A stretch of DNA of 37,888 bases from Tannerella sp. GTDB taxonomy: Bacteria; Bacteroidota; Bacteroidia; Bacteroidales; Tannerellaceae. The first letter of the stretch is position 1. The number at the start of each line of letters is the position of its first letter. The position numbers were made by a program, and so were the translations under genes. Shown in pieces: positions 1 through 8,345 of this stretch. The stretch lies in contig JAIRMH010000277.1 of the NCBI GenBank assembly GCA_031258835.1, positions 1 through 37,888 of the forward strand. Direction: 5' to 3'. The notes beneath the pieces are model-generated. The model was given only the letters and a program-made list of their open reading frames with translations. It searched no databases and had not been told where the DNA came from.

Positions 1-1
1 T

Positions 2-829
2 TTTTCGACAAGCATGAATTATAATCTCGCCGCAGATTCCCTACGGTGGAGCGACATGAACGCAAGTCTGCGCCTTAAACTGACAAAAAGCTACACACTC
101 AATCTTAACGCCGTATTCGATACGTACACTTATGCTGTTAATGAAAGAGGACAACCCTATAAAATAGACAAACCAAGATGGAGCGTTGGCAAAGGCATCG
201 GACGACTCCGATCTACCGGGACAAGTTTTTCCTATACATTTAGTAACGACACATTTAAAAAATGGTTCGGAAAAGGTGACGATGAGAAAAAAAACAAAAG
301 AAACCGGGCATCGGATGATGATGACGATATGATGGGATCCGAAGAGGACGATCCCTACGCTTCCGATGACGAGATGATGACAGAGATGCAAAACAACGAA
401 GATGGAAGCCGTCTTAACAGGAAGAAAAAAACAGAAGGCGAATATGATGAAGACGGATACTACAATGCAACTATTCCATGGAGCCTGTCGTTCAACTATA
501 ACCTGTCATTTTCTTATGCGGATTTCAACCCCGACAAACTCGAATACAACCGTAAACTCACACACTCCTTTAGTTTCAACGGAAACATACAACCCACGAA
601 AAACTGGCGCATCACATTCAGCGGCACTTATGACTTCGACAATAATAAAATCGTAGGCGTGAGATGCAACTTATCACGAAGTATGCACTGTTTCCAGATG
701 TCGGCAAGTATTATTCCGATGGGACCTCTCAAATCCTACTCCTTTTCTATCTCGGCAAATTCATCCATGTTGAAAGACCTGAAATACGACCAAAGCAGTT
801 CCCAATATAACGGACAATCATGGTACTAG
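2..829 (+). CDS. C-terminal part of an outer-membrane beta-barrel protein, probably LptD-like (partial)
   Basis: The reading frame is open to the left edge of the window, so this is the 3' end of a longer gene; the first in-window ATG (14) is unlikely to be the true start. The visible ~275 residues are rich in alternating polar/aromatic strands (for example SLSFNYNLSFSYADF, NWRITFSGTYDF), typical of a transmembrane beta-barrel. A very acidic insert (DDDDDMMGSEEDD and following) lies at about residues 100-125, probably an exposed loop. The ending, with CFQMSASIIPMGPLKSYSFSISANSS, resembles the C-terminus of Bacteroidetes LptD/OstA-like lipopolysaccharide assembly proteins. In that family the protein inserts LPS into the outer leaflet of the outer membrane. 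The barrel nature is clear from sequence; the LptD assignment is recalled family resemblance and could be wrong. Confidence 0.55.
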   Translation, partial: FSTSMNYNLAADSLRWSDMNASLRLKLTKSYTLNLNAVFDTYTYAVNERGQPYKIDKPRWSVGKGIGRLRSTGTSFSYTFSNDTFKKWFGKGDDEKKNKRNRASDDDDDMMGSEEDDPYASDDEMMTEMQNNEDGSRLNRKKKTEGEYDEDGYYNATIPWSLSFNYNLSFSYADFNPDKLEYNRKLTHSFSFNGNIQPTKNWRITFSGTYDFDNNKIVGVRCNLSRSMHCFQMSASIIPMGPLKSYSFSISANSSMLKDLKYDQSSSQYNGQSWY

Positions 830-845
830 ATTGAAAAAATTCATG

Positions 846-853
846 TACATTTG
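846..853 (+). promoter_or_regulatory. Candidate Bacteroidetes -7 element before the sigma-factor gene
   Basis: TACATTTG fits TAnnTTTG, the -7 box of Bacteroidetes housekeeping promoters. No TTTG is seen 20 nt upstream, so support is partial. It lies 66 bases before the sigma-factor start. Confidence 0.25.
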
Positions 854-879
854 ACACGCCTAAAATGCAGTTCTATCGT

Positions 880-908
880 CGGAGAACTGATATTCGGAGA
901 ACTGATAT
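880..908 (+). repeat. Tandem duplication with 15-bp period in the sigma-factor leader
   Basis: The 14-mer CGGAGAACTGATAT occurs at 880-893 and again at 895-908, separated by one T. It lies in the untranslated leader 12 bases before the sigma-factor ATG. Probably replication slippage; no function is evident. Confidence 0.8.
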
Positions 909-919
909 AAAGATGACTT

Positions 920-1495
920 ATGATGAACAAACAAGATGAAACACACGGACGAGAACTGTGGAACAGTTTCCTGACGGGAGATAACGAAGCGTTTGGTTTG
1001 CTGTACACAATGTATGTAAATCAACTCTACGACTACGGCCTGCACTTTACCTCCGACAGCGAACGGGTGAAAGACTGCGTGCAGGATTTGTTCGTGAAAC
1101 TGTATGCGACCCGCAAGCGCCTGCCGGCGGTCGAGAATGTCAGGGTATATCTTTATCATTCCCTGAAAAACATCCTGTTCAACACATTAAAAAAGGATGC
1201 CGACTATGACCGGATCGACGCGCTCGACCCCATTTTTCATGTTGAACTTTCGGCGGAATCACAACTGATTGAGACGGAACAACTGACGGAACAACTGTAT
1301 GAACGAAAGAAACGGATTGCCCGGATGATGAGAAATCTCACGCCCCGTCAACAGGAAGCGCTGTACTACCGTTTTGCAGAAGAACTTTCGTATGAAGAAA
1401 TATGCCGGTTGATGCAGATGAATTACCAGTCGGTAAGGAATCTCATTCACCGTACGATACTGAAAATCCGCAACACCGCCACTGACGAAAGTTAA
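920..1495 (+). CDS. ECF-type RNA polymerase sigma-70 factor
   Basis: A 191-residue protein of the size and composition of Bacteroidetes ECF sigma factors. Region 2 spans about residues 15-85 (DNEAFGLLYTMYVNQLYDYG, then DCVQDLFVKLYAT, the -10 recognition helix region). Region 4 spans about 130-185 (LTPRQQEALYYRFAEELSYEEI, then NYQSVRNLIHRTILKIR, a helix-turn-helix for the -35 region). Two adjacent ATGs (920, 923) could serve as start. It is followed 67 bases later by a FecR-type anti-sigma gene and then by a SusC protein with an STN domain. This is the standard arrangement for cell-surface signalling, where ligand binding at the outer membrane releases the sigma factor to transcribe the adjacent susCD pair. 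Family assignment is firm; the ligand is unknown. Confidence 0.93.
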   Translation: MMNKQDETHGRELWNSFLTGDNEAFGLLYTMYVNQLYDYGLHFTSDSERVKDCVQDLFVKLYATRKRLPAVENVRVYLYHSLKNILFNTLKKDADYDRIDALDPIFHVELSAESQLIETEQLTEQLYERKKRIARMMRNLTPRQQEALYYRFAEELSYEEICRLMQMNYQSVRNLIHRTILKIRNTATDES

Positions 1496-1562
1496 AAAAA
1501 ACGGGAAAGTGAGTACAACAAAAAAATAGATTGTCTTTAATATAAAAGCGAAATTTGAAAGA

Positions 1563-2759
1563 ATGAAAGAAAACACGAAATATACGATTGCCGACTTATT
1601 GGAAGATGAATATTTTATCTCCTCCGTAAATAGTCCGACAGCCGAAAGCGAGGCGTATTGGGCTGCGTTACGGCAGAAAGGACGCGTCACAGAGGAAGAT
1701 TATGAGCTGGCAAGCTACTGCATCCGTTCGTTCCGGCAATCCGACAGACAGTTGACGAAGGAGGAAACGGGCGACATGTGGGCGAATATCCTGACGGCGT
1801 CCGTCTGTTCCAAATCCAACCGTCGCAGACATTTATATCTTTCGTTGGCGGCAGCTTGCGTATTAGCGCTGGCGGGATGGTTTGTATTTCATTTATTGAC
1901 TCCGGCGAACGTCATGGAGTCGGCAACCGCCATTATACCCCAAAAGATTGAAGACGTTGCCCGCCCCGACAGCATAGGCAAAGATATCCAAATTGTCTTT
2001 TCCGGAGAAGAACGCATGATGCTAAAAGAAAAAACAGCCGAAATAAAATACAATGAGAAAGGGGAAGCGGAAGTCAATTTGCAGGTCGTATCACCGACCG
2101 GTAAGCCGGAAGCGCAGGCAACGTACAACCAGGTGATCGTGCCGCAGGGACGGCATACGTCGCTGACTTTGAGCGATGGCAGCAAACTGTGGCTGAACGC
2201 ATCTTCGAGGGTAGTATATCCGCCCGTTTTCGACGGAAAGAAACGGGAAATATATCTGGAAGGCGAAGCCTACTTGGAAATAACACCCGATGCAGACAGT
2301 CCCTTTACGGTAAAAACCAGACAGATGGAAATACGGGTGCTGGGAACGTCGTTCAATGTATCAGCCTACGATGACGAACCTTCACAGACAGTTGTGCTGG
2401 TGACGGGGGCTGTGTCCGTTAAGGCCGGAACGCTGGCCGGGCAGAGTATAGAAATGACACCGAATCAACTGTTCCGGGTCTCCGGTACGGAAACGCAATT
2501 GCACAATGTAGAAGCAGAAAATTACATCTCATGGAAAGACGGTATTTTCCTGTACAAAGATGAAAAACTTGCCCTGATACTGAAACGGCTGGCACACTAC
2601 TATGGTGTGACGATTCATTTCACGCCCGAAGTGGGCGAGATGCAGTTCACCGGAAAATTAGATTTGAAAAACGATGCGGAACGGGTACTGAACGGACTGT
2701 CGAACACGGCGCCGGTACGCTGCCGCAAAGAAAATAACGAGACTTTTCACTTATACTAA
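1563..2759 (+). CDS. FecR-family anti-sigma factor (transmembrane)
   Basis: A 398-residue inner-membrane regulator. The N-terminal ~90 residues are cytoplasmic and would bind the sigma factor encoded upstream. One membrane segment lies at about residues 95-115 (LYLSLAAACVLALAGWFVFHLL region). The periplasmic part carries a FecR domain at about 190-285 (VPQGRHTSLTLSDGSKLWLN, IYLEGEAYLEI, MEIRVLGTSFNVSAYD). A C-terminal DUF4974-like domain follows at about 325-398 (KDGIFLYKDEKLALILKRLAHYYGV, LDLKNDAERVLNGLSN). In this family the periplasmic region senses the STN domain of the partner TonB-dependent receptor, here the next gene. The architecture is complete, with no sign of damage. Confidence 0.93.
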   Translation: MKENTKYTIADLLEDEYFISSVNSPTAESEAYWAALRQKGRVTEEDYELASYCIRSFRQSDRQLTKEETGDMWANILTASVCSKSNRRRHLYLSLAAACVLALAGWFVFHLLTPANVMESATAIIPQKIEDVARPDSIGKDIQIVFSGEERMMLKEKTAEIKYNEKGEAEVNLQVVSPTGKPEAQATYNQVIVPQGRHTSLTLSDGSKLWLNASSRVVYPPVFDGKKREIYLEGEAYLEITPDADSPFTVKTRQMEIRVLGTSFNVSAYDDEPSQTVVLVTGAVSVKAGTLAGQSIEMTPNQLFRVSGTETQLHNVEAENYISWKDGIFLYKDEKLALILKRLAHYYGVTIHFTPEVGEMQFTGKLDLKNDAERVLNGLSNTAPVRCRKENNETFHLY

Positions 2760-2811
2760 CCCTTAAAACCAATTAGCCTATGGAAAACACATCATGAAAC
2801 AAACATAAAAA

Positions 2812-2840
2812 ACCGGAAAACAGAGGGGCTGTTCTCCGGT
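2812..2840 (+). promoter_or_regulatory. Strong hairpin between the anti-sigma gene and susC
   Basis: ACCGGAAAACAG (2812-2823) and CTGTTCTCCGGT (2829-2840) form a 12-bp stem with one A-C mismatch and an AGGGG loop. No T-run follows, so it is not a classical terminator. It sits 58 bases before the susC start. Plausible roles are partial attenuation, or 5'/3' mRNA protection that allows higher expression of susCD than of the regulators. Confidence 0.55.
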
Positions 2841-2898
2841 CAAATCGACTTTAAGTCTTAAAATATCATTCAGTATAACTTAAAATCAATGCAAAAGT

Positions 2899-5800
2899 AT
2901 GACAAAAAAAATAATTAATGACATAAAAAATGTCAAACTTGAGAAACTAACAAGAATCATGAGACTGTCCGTATTTTTCCTGATAACGGGAATAAGTATA
3001 GCGAGCGCTCACAGCAGTTATTCGCAGGAAATGCTTTTATCGCTGGACATAAACAACAAAACCGTGCGGGAAGTGTTTAACGAAATTGAGCGTAATAGTG
3101 AATTTGTTTTCTTCTATTACACAAATGCAGTAGATGAAAACAGGAAAGTACGCATCCATGTAAAGGACCTGACGATCGACAAGATCCTTGACCGGCTGTT
3201 TAAGAACACGGATAATGTATATACAATTGACGGGCGGCAGATCTACATCGCCCGCCGGGAGGCATCGCCCGAACCCGAACCCGAACAAGTCAAAACGAAT
3301 ATCACCGGCACGGTAGTCGACCCTGCCGGCGAGCCGCTTATCGGCGCCAATGTCGTGGAGAAAGGTGTTGCCACCAACGGGACGGTGACCGATGCTGAAG
3401 GGAATTTTTCGATCAGCGTGCAGGAGAACGCCGTGCTGCGAATATCTTATATCGGATACATCACGCAGGAAGTCGCGGTCGGAAACCAAACCCATCTGCA
3501 AGTCACCTTAAAGGATGATGCACAGAGCTTAGACGAAGTGGTGGCCGTGGGCTACGGCATACAGAAGAAGGTTAACCTGACAGGCTCGGTGGCGACGTTG
3601 AAAGTGGAGGAACTCGGCAACATTCCGGCAAGCAACCTGTCGAACGCCTTGGGAGGCCGGCTTGCGGGCGTGTATATCTCCGGCGGAATGGGCGGGCGAC
3701 CGGGTAACAGTTCGGCTATCGTGATCCGGTCGAAAGGTACTTGGAACAATGCCGATCCTCTGTATGTCATCGACGGCGTGGTGAGAGATAAGTTCGCGTT
3801 CGACGGAATCGATGCCAACGATGTGGAGAATATCTCTATCCTGAAAGACGCCGCTTCGACGGCTATCTACGGCTCGCGTTCGGCAAACGGCGTCGTGCTG
3901 GTGACAACCAGAAAGGGACGCGAAGGGAAACCGGTGATCACCTACAACGGCTCGGTCGGCCTTTCCGACGCGACGCGTATCCCGACGATGCAGAACGCTT
4001 ACGAACATGCCACGTTCATCAACGACGGACTGAGGGTCGGCGGCGCGGATGCGACCAATGCCAACTGGTTTACTAACGACGAACTGGAGTATTACAAAAC
4101 TCATTCGTATAACTGGATCGACGAAGCATGGCGAAATCCGATGCTCACGCAACATGCAGTAAACGTGAGTGGCGGAAACCAGCATGTCCGCTATTTCATC
4201 GGAGGCTCGGAGTATTACGAAACCGGCGGATTCGATAATATGACCTTCAACAAATACACACTCCGTGGAAATATTGAAGCTAATATTACCAAAAACCTGA
4301 TTGCATCACTGAATCTGAATCTGGATAACCGCAAAGACCATAAACCATATTGGGTGAACGACCAGGACAGAGACGGTATGGACGATACATGGAGCTCGTT
4401 CCTTACACTGACCTCCGCGTTTTTCCCGCCGTATATTAACGGTTTGCCGGTACGTCCTGCCGCTTTTGCGCAGACTGCGCACATCATGGAAGTAATCAAT
4501 CGGGGCGGAGAGGTATATAACAACAGGAAATATACCAATCAGGAAGCCAACATTGCGCTGCAATACAATGTAGCGGCGGTAGAGGGATTAAGCCTCAAAG
4601 CGCAGTACAACCTCTACAACCGGCAACAGTTTACCAAAAGGTTCAATATTCCACAAACATTGTATCTTTTCAAAACAACCGGAGAGCATGGGCATATTGT
4701 TACCGACGAACCGACGGGCGCAACATGGACCCGGGGAAGCGACGGGAACCTGCTGTATGAACAATATAACAACAGCGACAGCTATCAATTCAATGCGTTC
4801 GTGAATTACGACCGGACATTCGGCAAACACAGCGTCAACGCAGTACTTATCTATGAACAGTCGGAAGGCACATCGGACTGGTTCAGCGCATCGACAAAGA
4901 ATTTCATCAACACGGCGATCGACCAGTTCCCTGCCGGAAGTAAAAACACCGCCGATTTTGGCGTCGACGGCAACGGCTCCGAAGACGGACGGCAATCATA
5001 CGCCGGACGTATTCACTATGGATATGACAATAAATATCTGCTGGAACTGTCGGCTCGTTACGACGGCTCAGTGAAATTCGCCCCCAGTCGTCGCTGGGGA
5101 TTTTTCCCTTCGGCTTCGGCGGCGTGGCGCATTTCGGAAGAAAACTTCTTCAAGGATAATGTTTCGTTCATCAATATGTTGAAGCTGAGAGGTTCGGTCG
5201 GATTGCTGGGAAATGACTTTGTCGACGTCAACGGCGACGGCGTTGCGGACGGCTGGCAGTGGATGTCAACTTACGCTTTCGCCGACGGAGCGGAATACGG
5301 CGGAGCGGCAAGCGGATTGCAGGCCGGCGTGATTGCCAATCCCGAAATCACATGGGAAAAATCGCTGACCTACGACGGCGGACTGGATTTGGCCTTCCTC
5401 AACAATCGTTTGACCGCATCATTGAACCTTTTCTACAAGCATACATACGATGTTTTAGGCAGTCGCGCCAGAATTATGCCCGTCACTTTCGGCGGCATCA
5501 TGCCGGCAGAAAACTACGGAGTAGTCGATTCGCACGGCTATGAACTGGAGCTTGCTTATACCAACCGGATCGGCAATGATTTCGCTTGGCATATAGGCGG
5601 AAACATTGCATATGCAACCAATGAATATGTGGAATTGGACGAGGCGGAAAATATTCGTCCTTATCAATCGAAAAAGGGGTTGAATCTTGATCGCGGATGG
5701 GGATATGTCTATTCGGATATCATCCGTACACAAGCCGACCTGGATGCACTGCCCGAAGGATATACGATCAACGGCGATACTCCGCAACTCGGCATGTTGA

Positions 5801-6387
5801 ACTATAAGGATCTTCGCGGAGTTACCGGCGATGAACCCGATGGTAAAATTACAGCAGAAGACCAGGACTGGATCATAAAGCACACTTTACCTCCGGTGAG
5901 CTACGGTATATACCTTGGCGCCGAATGGAAAAATCTATCTTTGGAAGTACTTTTCCAGGGCTTCGCCGGACACGAGGTGATCTACGAACAACGGAAAGTA
6001 TCGGGCGGTACAAACTTTAAAAACTACGCTTTCTGGAACGACCACTGGACGCCGGAAAACCCCAATGCCAAATATCCCCGTGCAGAATCGAGCCGTTACA
6101 TGTGGGGCGATATGCCAGCCTCTTCATTCTGGGTAAAGAACGGCTCGTTCCTTCGTTTAAAGAACATCAACCTCTCGTATTCGCTCCCCAAATCATTCTT
6201 GTCGAAAATGAACATTTCGCAGGCAAAAGCGCTGCTGACGGCAACGAATCCCTTCCTTCTGGTGGACCACATTAAGGATTTCGACCCCGAACTGGGTATT
6301 AACAGCGGAGTAGCGGTGGGCAATGGAAACATTACGCGCTATCCGCCGATGAAAAGCATTTCTTTAGGTCTGAATTTTAGTTTTTAA
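2899..6387 (+). CDS. SusC-family TonB-dependent outer-membrane transporter with N-terminal STN signalling domain
   Basis: A 1162-residue protein. A signal peptide covers about residues 1-42 (hydrophobic RLSVFFLITGISIASA). An STN (secretin/TonB short N-terminal) domain lies at about 45-123 (LLSLDINNKTVREVFNEI, LTIDKILDRLFKNTDNVYTI). A carboxypeptidase-D regulatory-like beta-sandwich lies at about 134-210 (ITGTVVDPAGEPLIGANV, SYIGYITQEV), and the plug begins at about 212 (LDEVVAVGYGIQKKVNLTG). The 22-strand barrel runs to the terminal aromatic residue (LNFSF). The STN domain marks it as a transducer that contacts the FecR protein encoded upstream, besides importing its ligand with energy from TonB. 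It forms a complex with the SusD lipoprotein encoded 15 bases downstream. The substrate cannot be read from the sequence. Confidence 0.95.
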   Translation: MTKKIINDIKNVKLEKLTRIMRLSVFFLITGISIASAHSSYSQEMLLSLDINNKTVREVFNEIERNSEFVFFYYTNAVDENRKVRIHVKDLTIDKILDRLFKNTDNVYTIDGRQIYIARREASPEPEPEQVKTNITGTVVDPAGEPLIGANVVEKGVATNGTVTDAEGNFSISVQENAVLRISYIGYITQEVAVGNQTHLQVTLKDDAQSLDEVVAVGYGIQKKVNLTGSVATLKVEELGNIPASNLSNALGGRLAGVYISGGMGGRPGNSSAIVIRSKGTWNNADPLYVIDGVVRDKFAFDGIDANDVENISILKDAASTAIYGSRSANGVVLVTTRKGREGKPVITYNGSVGLSDATRIPTMQNAYEHATFINDGLRVGGADATNANWFTNDELEYYKTHSYNWIDEAWRNPMLTQHAVNVSGGNQHVRYFIGGSEYYETGGFDNMTFNKYTLRGNIEANITKNLIASLNLNLDNRKDHKPYWVNDQDRDGMDDTWSSFLTLTSAFFPPYINGLPVRPAAFAQTAHIMEVINRGGEVYNNRKYTNQEANIALQYNVAAVEGLSLKAQYNLYNRQQFTKRFNIPQTLYLFKTTGEHGHIVTDEPTGATWTRGSDGNLLYEQYNNSDSYQFNAFVNYDRTFGKHSVNAVLIYEQSEGTSDWFSASTKNFINTAIDQFPAGSKNTADFGVDGNGSEDGRQSYAGRIHYGYDNKYLLELSARYDGSVKFAPSRRWGFFPSASAAWRISEENFFKDNVSFINMLKLRGSVGLLGNDFVDVNGDGVADGWQWMSTYAFADGAEYGGAASGLQAGVIANPEITWEKSLTYDGGLDLAFLNNRLTASLNLFYKHTYDVLGSRARIMPVTFGGIMPAENYGVVDSHGYELELAYTNRIGNDFAWHIGGNIAYATNEYVELDEAENIRPYQSKKGLNLDRGWGYVYSDIIRTQADLDALPEGYTINGDTPQLGMLNYKDLRGVTGDEPDGKITAEDQDWIIKHTLPPVSYGIYLGAEWKNLSLEVLFQGFAGHEVIYEQRKVSGGTNFKNYAFWNDHWTPENPNAKYPRAESSRYMWGDMPASSFWVKNGSFLRLKNINLSYSLPKSFLSKMNISQAKALLTATNPFLLVDHIKDFDPELGINSGVAVGNGNITRYPPMKSISLGLNFSF

Positions 6388-6402
6388 TCCGCAAAATAGA
6401 AA

Positions 6403-8118
6403 ATGATGAAAAAGATAGAATATAATATACTGACAATTGTTTTGTGTATGTTGTTATGCACAAACTGCTCCGATGTACTGGATAAAAACGATTTGGGTTC
6501 GATGTCGGATAAAACCGTATACGACAATGCCCAATTTACTTTAATGGTTTTGGACAAACTGCATCGTGACATTGTCCCGGGCTGGGATGCCGGAAACGCC
6601 GAAAAATGCGACGAAGCTGGCCCCGACCGTACTCCAAAATATCCATGGGGACAGGCAAGTTCGGATGATTTCGGTTCGCTGGAAGACCCGTACAAAAATA
6701 TCCGCAGAATAAATATGTTCCTCGAAAATCTTGCCGCAGGTTCGCTCAACCAGGAAACAAAAGACCTGTACAGCGCTCAAGCCTTGGTTATGCGTGCATG
6801 GATTTATTTCGACCTGACGCGCAACTACGGAGGCGTCCCGATAGTCAGTACCGTCTGGAATCTGTCGGACGATTTATTGACGCCGCGCAATAAAACTTCG
6901 GAATGTATCCAATTTATCGTTCAGGATCTGGACAACGCTATCGCCGTCGAAAATTTCCCGTATTCATGGTCAGGTGTCGATGCCGGACGTCTTTCCAAAG
7001 CGGCGGCGCTTGCGCTGAAAGGACGGGTATTGCTCTACTGGGCAAGTCCGCAGTTCAATCCTGACAGCGACCAGAGCAGGTGGACGGCGGCTTACAACGC
7101 CAACAAAGAAGCAAAGGAAAAATTAGAAGCGAATGGCTACGGTTTGTATGACGATTTCTACCGCCTTTGGTTTGATGAGATGAACAAAGAGGTCATTTTT
7201 GTAAAACGTTATCAGGAACCTAATCTCGGACATTCATGGGAAGCAGGCACCCGTCAGCCGACACGCTCGACCGGGATGGACGGATGGAACAAACCGACCT
7301 GGCAAATGGCTAAGGCTTTCCCGATGATAACCGGCGAACCGATCTCCGAATCGACTCTATACGACGATGTGTTTTTCTGGAAAAACCGCGACCCGCGTTT
7401 TACGCAGACCATCGCATGGAACAGTTGCACGTGGGCGCAATACGAAAATATCGAAGAACGCCTCTGGACTTATCCTCCCGAACCTTGCGACAATCCTTCG
7501 AGTACGCATCTGTATTGCCGTAAAGCGATCAATCCTGCCTCAACCGAATATCAGGCTTATATAGGACGAAACAGTGCGGACTGGATTGAAATCCGCTTCG
7601 CCGAAACGCTGATGAATTACGCGGAATGTGCCGCCGAACTCGGCAACAACGACGAGGCTTACTCCGTATTGAAACAGATTCGCGCGCGTGCAGGCATCAC
7701 CGCCGGTGCAAGCAATATGTATGGCTTGAAAGCCGGCATGTCGAAAGCCGAAATGACACGCGCTATCATGCTCGAACGACAGATAGAGTTTGCTTTCGAA
7801 AACAAGCGCTTGTGGGATTTACGTCGCCGAAGGATGTTACAGGAGCTAAACGGCATGCGTCGTGAAGGTCGTCTGGCCACGCTGAAAATGACGGAAGAGG
7901 AATTTGCCGCCTACAAAAATATGGAAACGGACTTCGAAAATCAGTATGACCTGTATTTTACCGACGTTGTCGACATTGCCGGTGAAGACAGGGTAAACGT
8001 ATTGAATTTCCCCGAAAACTACTATTTCTATCCTCTTCACAGCAACGATTTGGTTACCAACTCCAAATTAGAACAGACACAGGGCTGGGACAACGGTACG
8101 TTTGACCCGCTGCAATAG
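6403..8118 (+). CDS. SusD/RagB-family nutrient-binding outer-membrane lipoprotein
   Basis: A 571-residue protein. The lipoprotein signal peptide ends at Cys22 or so (LCMLLCTNCSDVLDKND), followed by an Asp-containing stretch typical of surface-exported lipoproteins. The SusD alpha-helical TPR core is visible (AQALVMRAWIYFDLTRNYGGVPIV; LSKAAALALKGRVLLYWASPQF). The C-terminal family signature is also present (LMNYAECAAELGNNDEAYSVLKQIRARAGI; MLERQIEFAFENKRLWDLRR). SusD proteins act as a lid over the SusC barrel and bind the substrate at the cell surface. It follows susC by 15 bases and is the last gene before a strong terminator, so the sigma-controlled unit appears to end here. Confidence 0.95.
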   Translation: MMKKIEYNILTIVLCMLLCTNCSDVLDKNDLGSMSDKTVYDNAQFTLMVLDKLHRDIVPGWDAGNAEKCDEAGPDRTPKYPWGQASSDDFGSLEDPYKNIRRINMFLENLAAGSLNQETKDLYSAQALVMRAWIYFDLTRNYGGVPIVSTVWNLSDDLLTPRNKTSECIQFIVQDLDNAIAVENFPYSWSGVDAGRLSKAAALALKGRVLLYWASPQFNPDSDQSRWTAAYNANKEAKEKLEANGYGLYDDFYRLWFDEMNKEVIFVKRYQEPNLGHSWEAGTRQPTRSTGMDGWNKPTWQMAKAFPMITGEPISESTLYDDVFFWKNRDPRFTQTIAWNSCTWAQYENIEERLWTYPPEPCDNPSSTHLYCRKAINPASTEYQAYIGRNSADWIEIRFAETLMNYAECAAELGNNDEAYSVLKQIRARAGITAGASNMYGLKAGMSKAEMTRAIMLERQIEFAFENKRLWDLRRRRMLQELNGMRREGRLATLKMTEEEFAAYKNMETDFENQYDLYFTDVVDIAGEDRVNVLNFPENYYFYPLHSNDLVTNSKLEQTQGWDNGTFDPLQ

Positions 8119-8145
8119 GAGACAAATCTCCCGCCATTGAGATGC

Positions 8146-8198
8146 GAAGCAATCCGGATGACCACCGAGTGGCCCGGATTGCTTCATTTCTTTTTTTT
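8146..8198 (+). terminator. Intrinsic terminator after the first susCD pair
   Basis: GAAGCAATCCGG (8146-8157) pairs perfectly with CCGGATTGCTTC (8174-8185), and an inner CCAC/GTGG pairing extends the stem. A T-rich tract (ATTTCTTTTTTTT) follows at once. Confidence 0.9.
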
Positions 8199-8296
8199 CG
8201 TTTATGGGTCGGGGCTGTTTCAAGGAACTGACCATAATCCTGCTATTAAGCCGCAATAGTCAATTATCGGTTATTAATAGTCAAAAATGTTAAGAT

Positions 8297-8329
8297 CTTG
8301 TTTCGTTATCGGATAGTTTTTTATTTTTG
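8297..8329 (+). promoter_or_regulatory. Candidate Bacteroidetes promoter for the PfkB-type kinase gene
   Basis: TATTTTTG at 8322-8329 fits the -7 box TAnnTTTG. CTTG at 8297-8300 is a one-mismatch -33 box, 21 nt upstream. The implied transcription start near 8335 lies just before the ATG at 8346. This argues against the longer frame starting at 8298. Confidence 0.55.
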
Positions 8330-8345
8330 CGTAAAAAAACAGACG

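Noticed and set aside
3037-3501. Long minus-strand frames opposite the susC genes
   Set aside because: They lie fully inside well-supported plus-strand genes, lack recognisable domains, and are explained by codon usage of the coding strand.
8298-8345. Longer N-terminus of the PfkB kinase starting at 8298
   Set aside because: The extension overlaps the -33/-7 promoter elements and encodes residues unlike a ribokinase start; the ATG at 8346 fits the fold and the promoter position.
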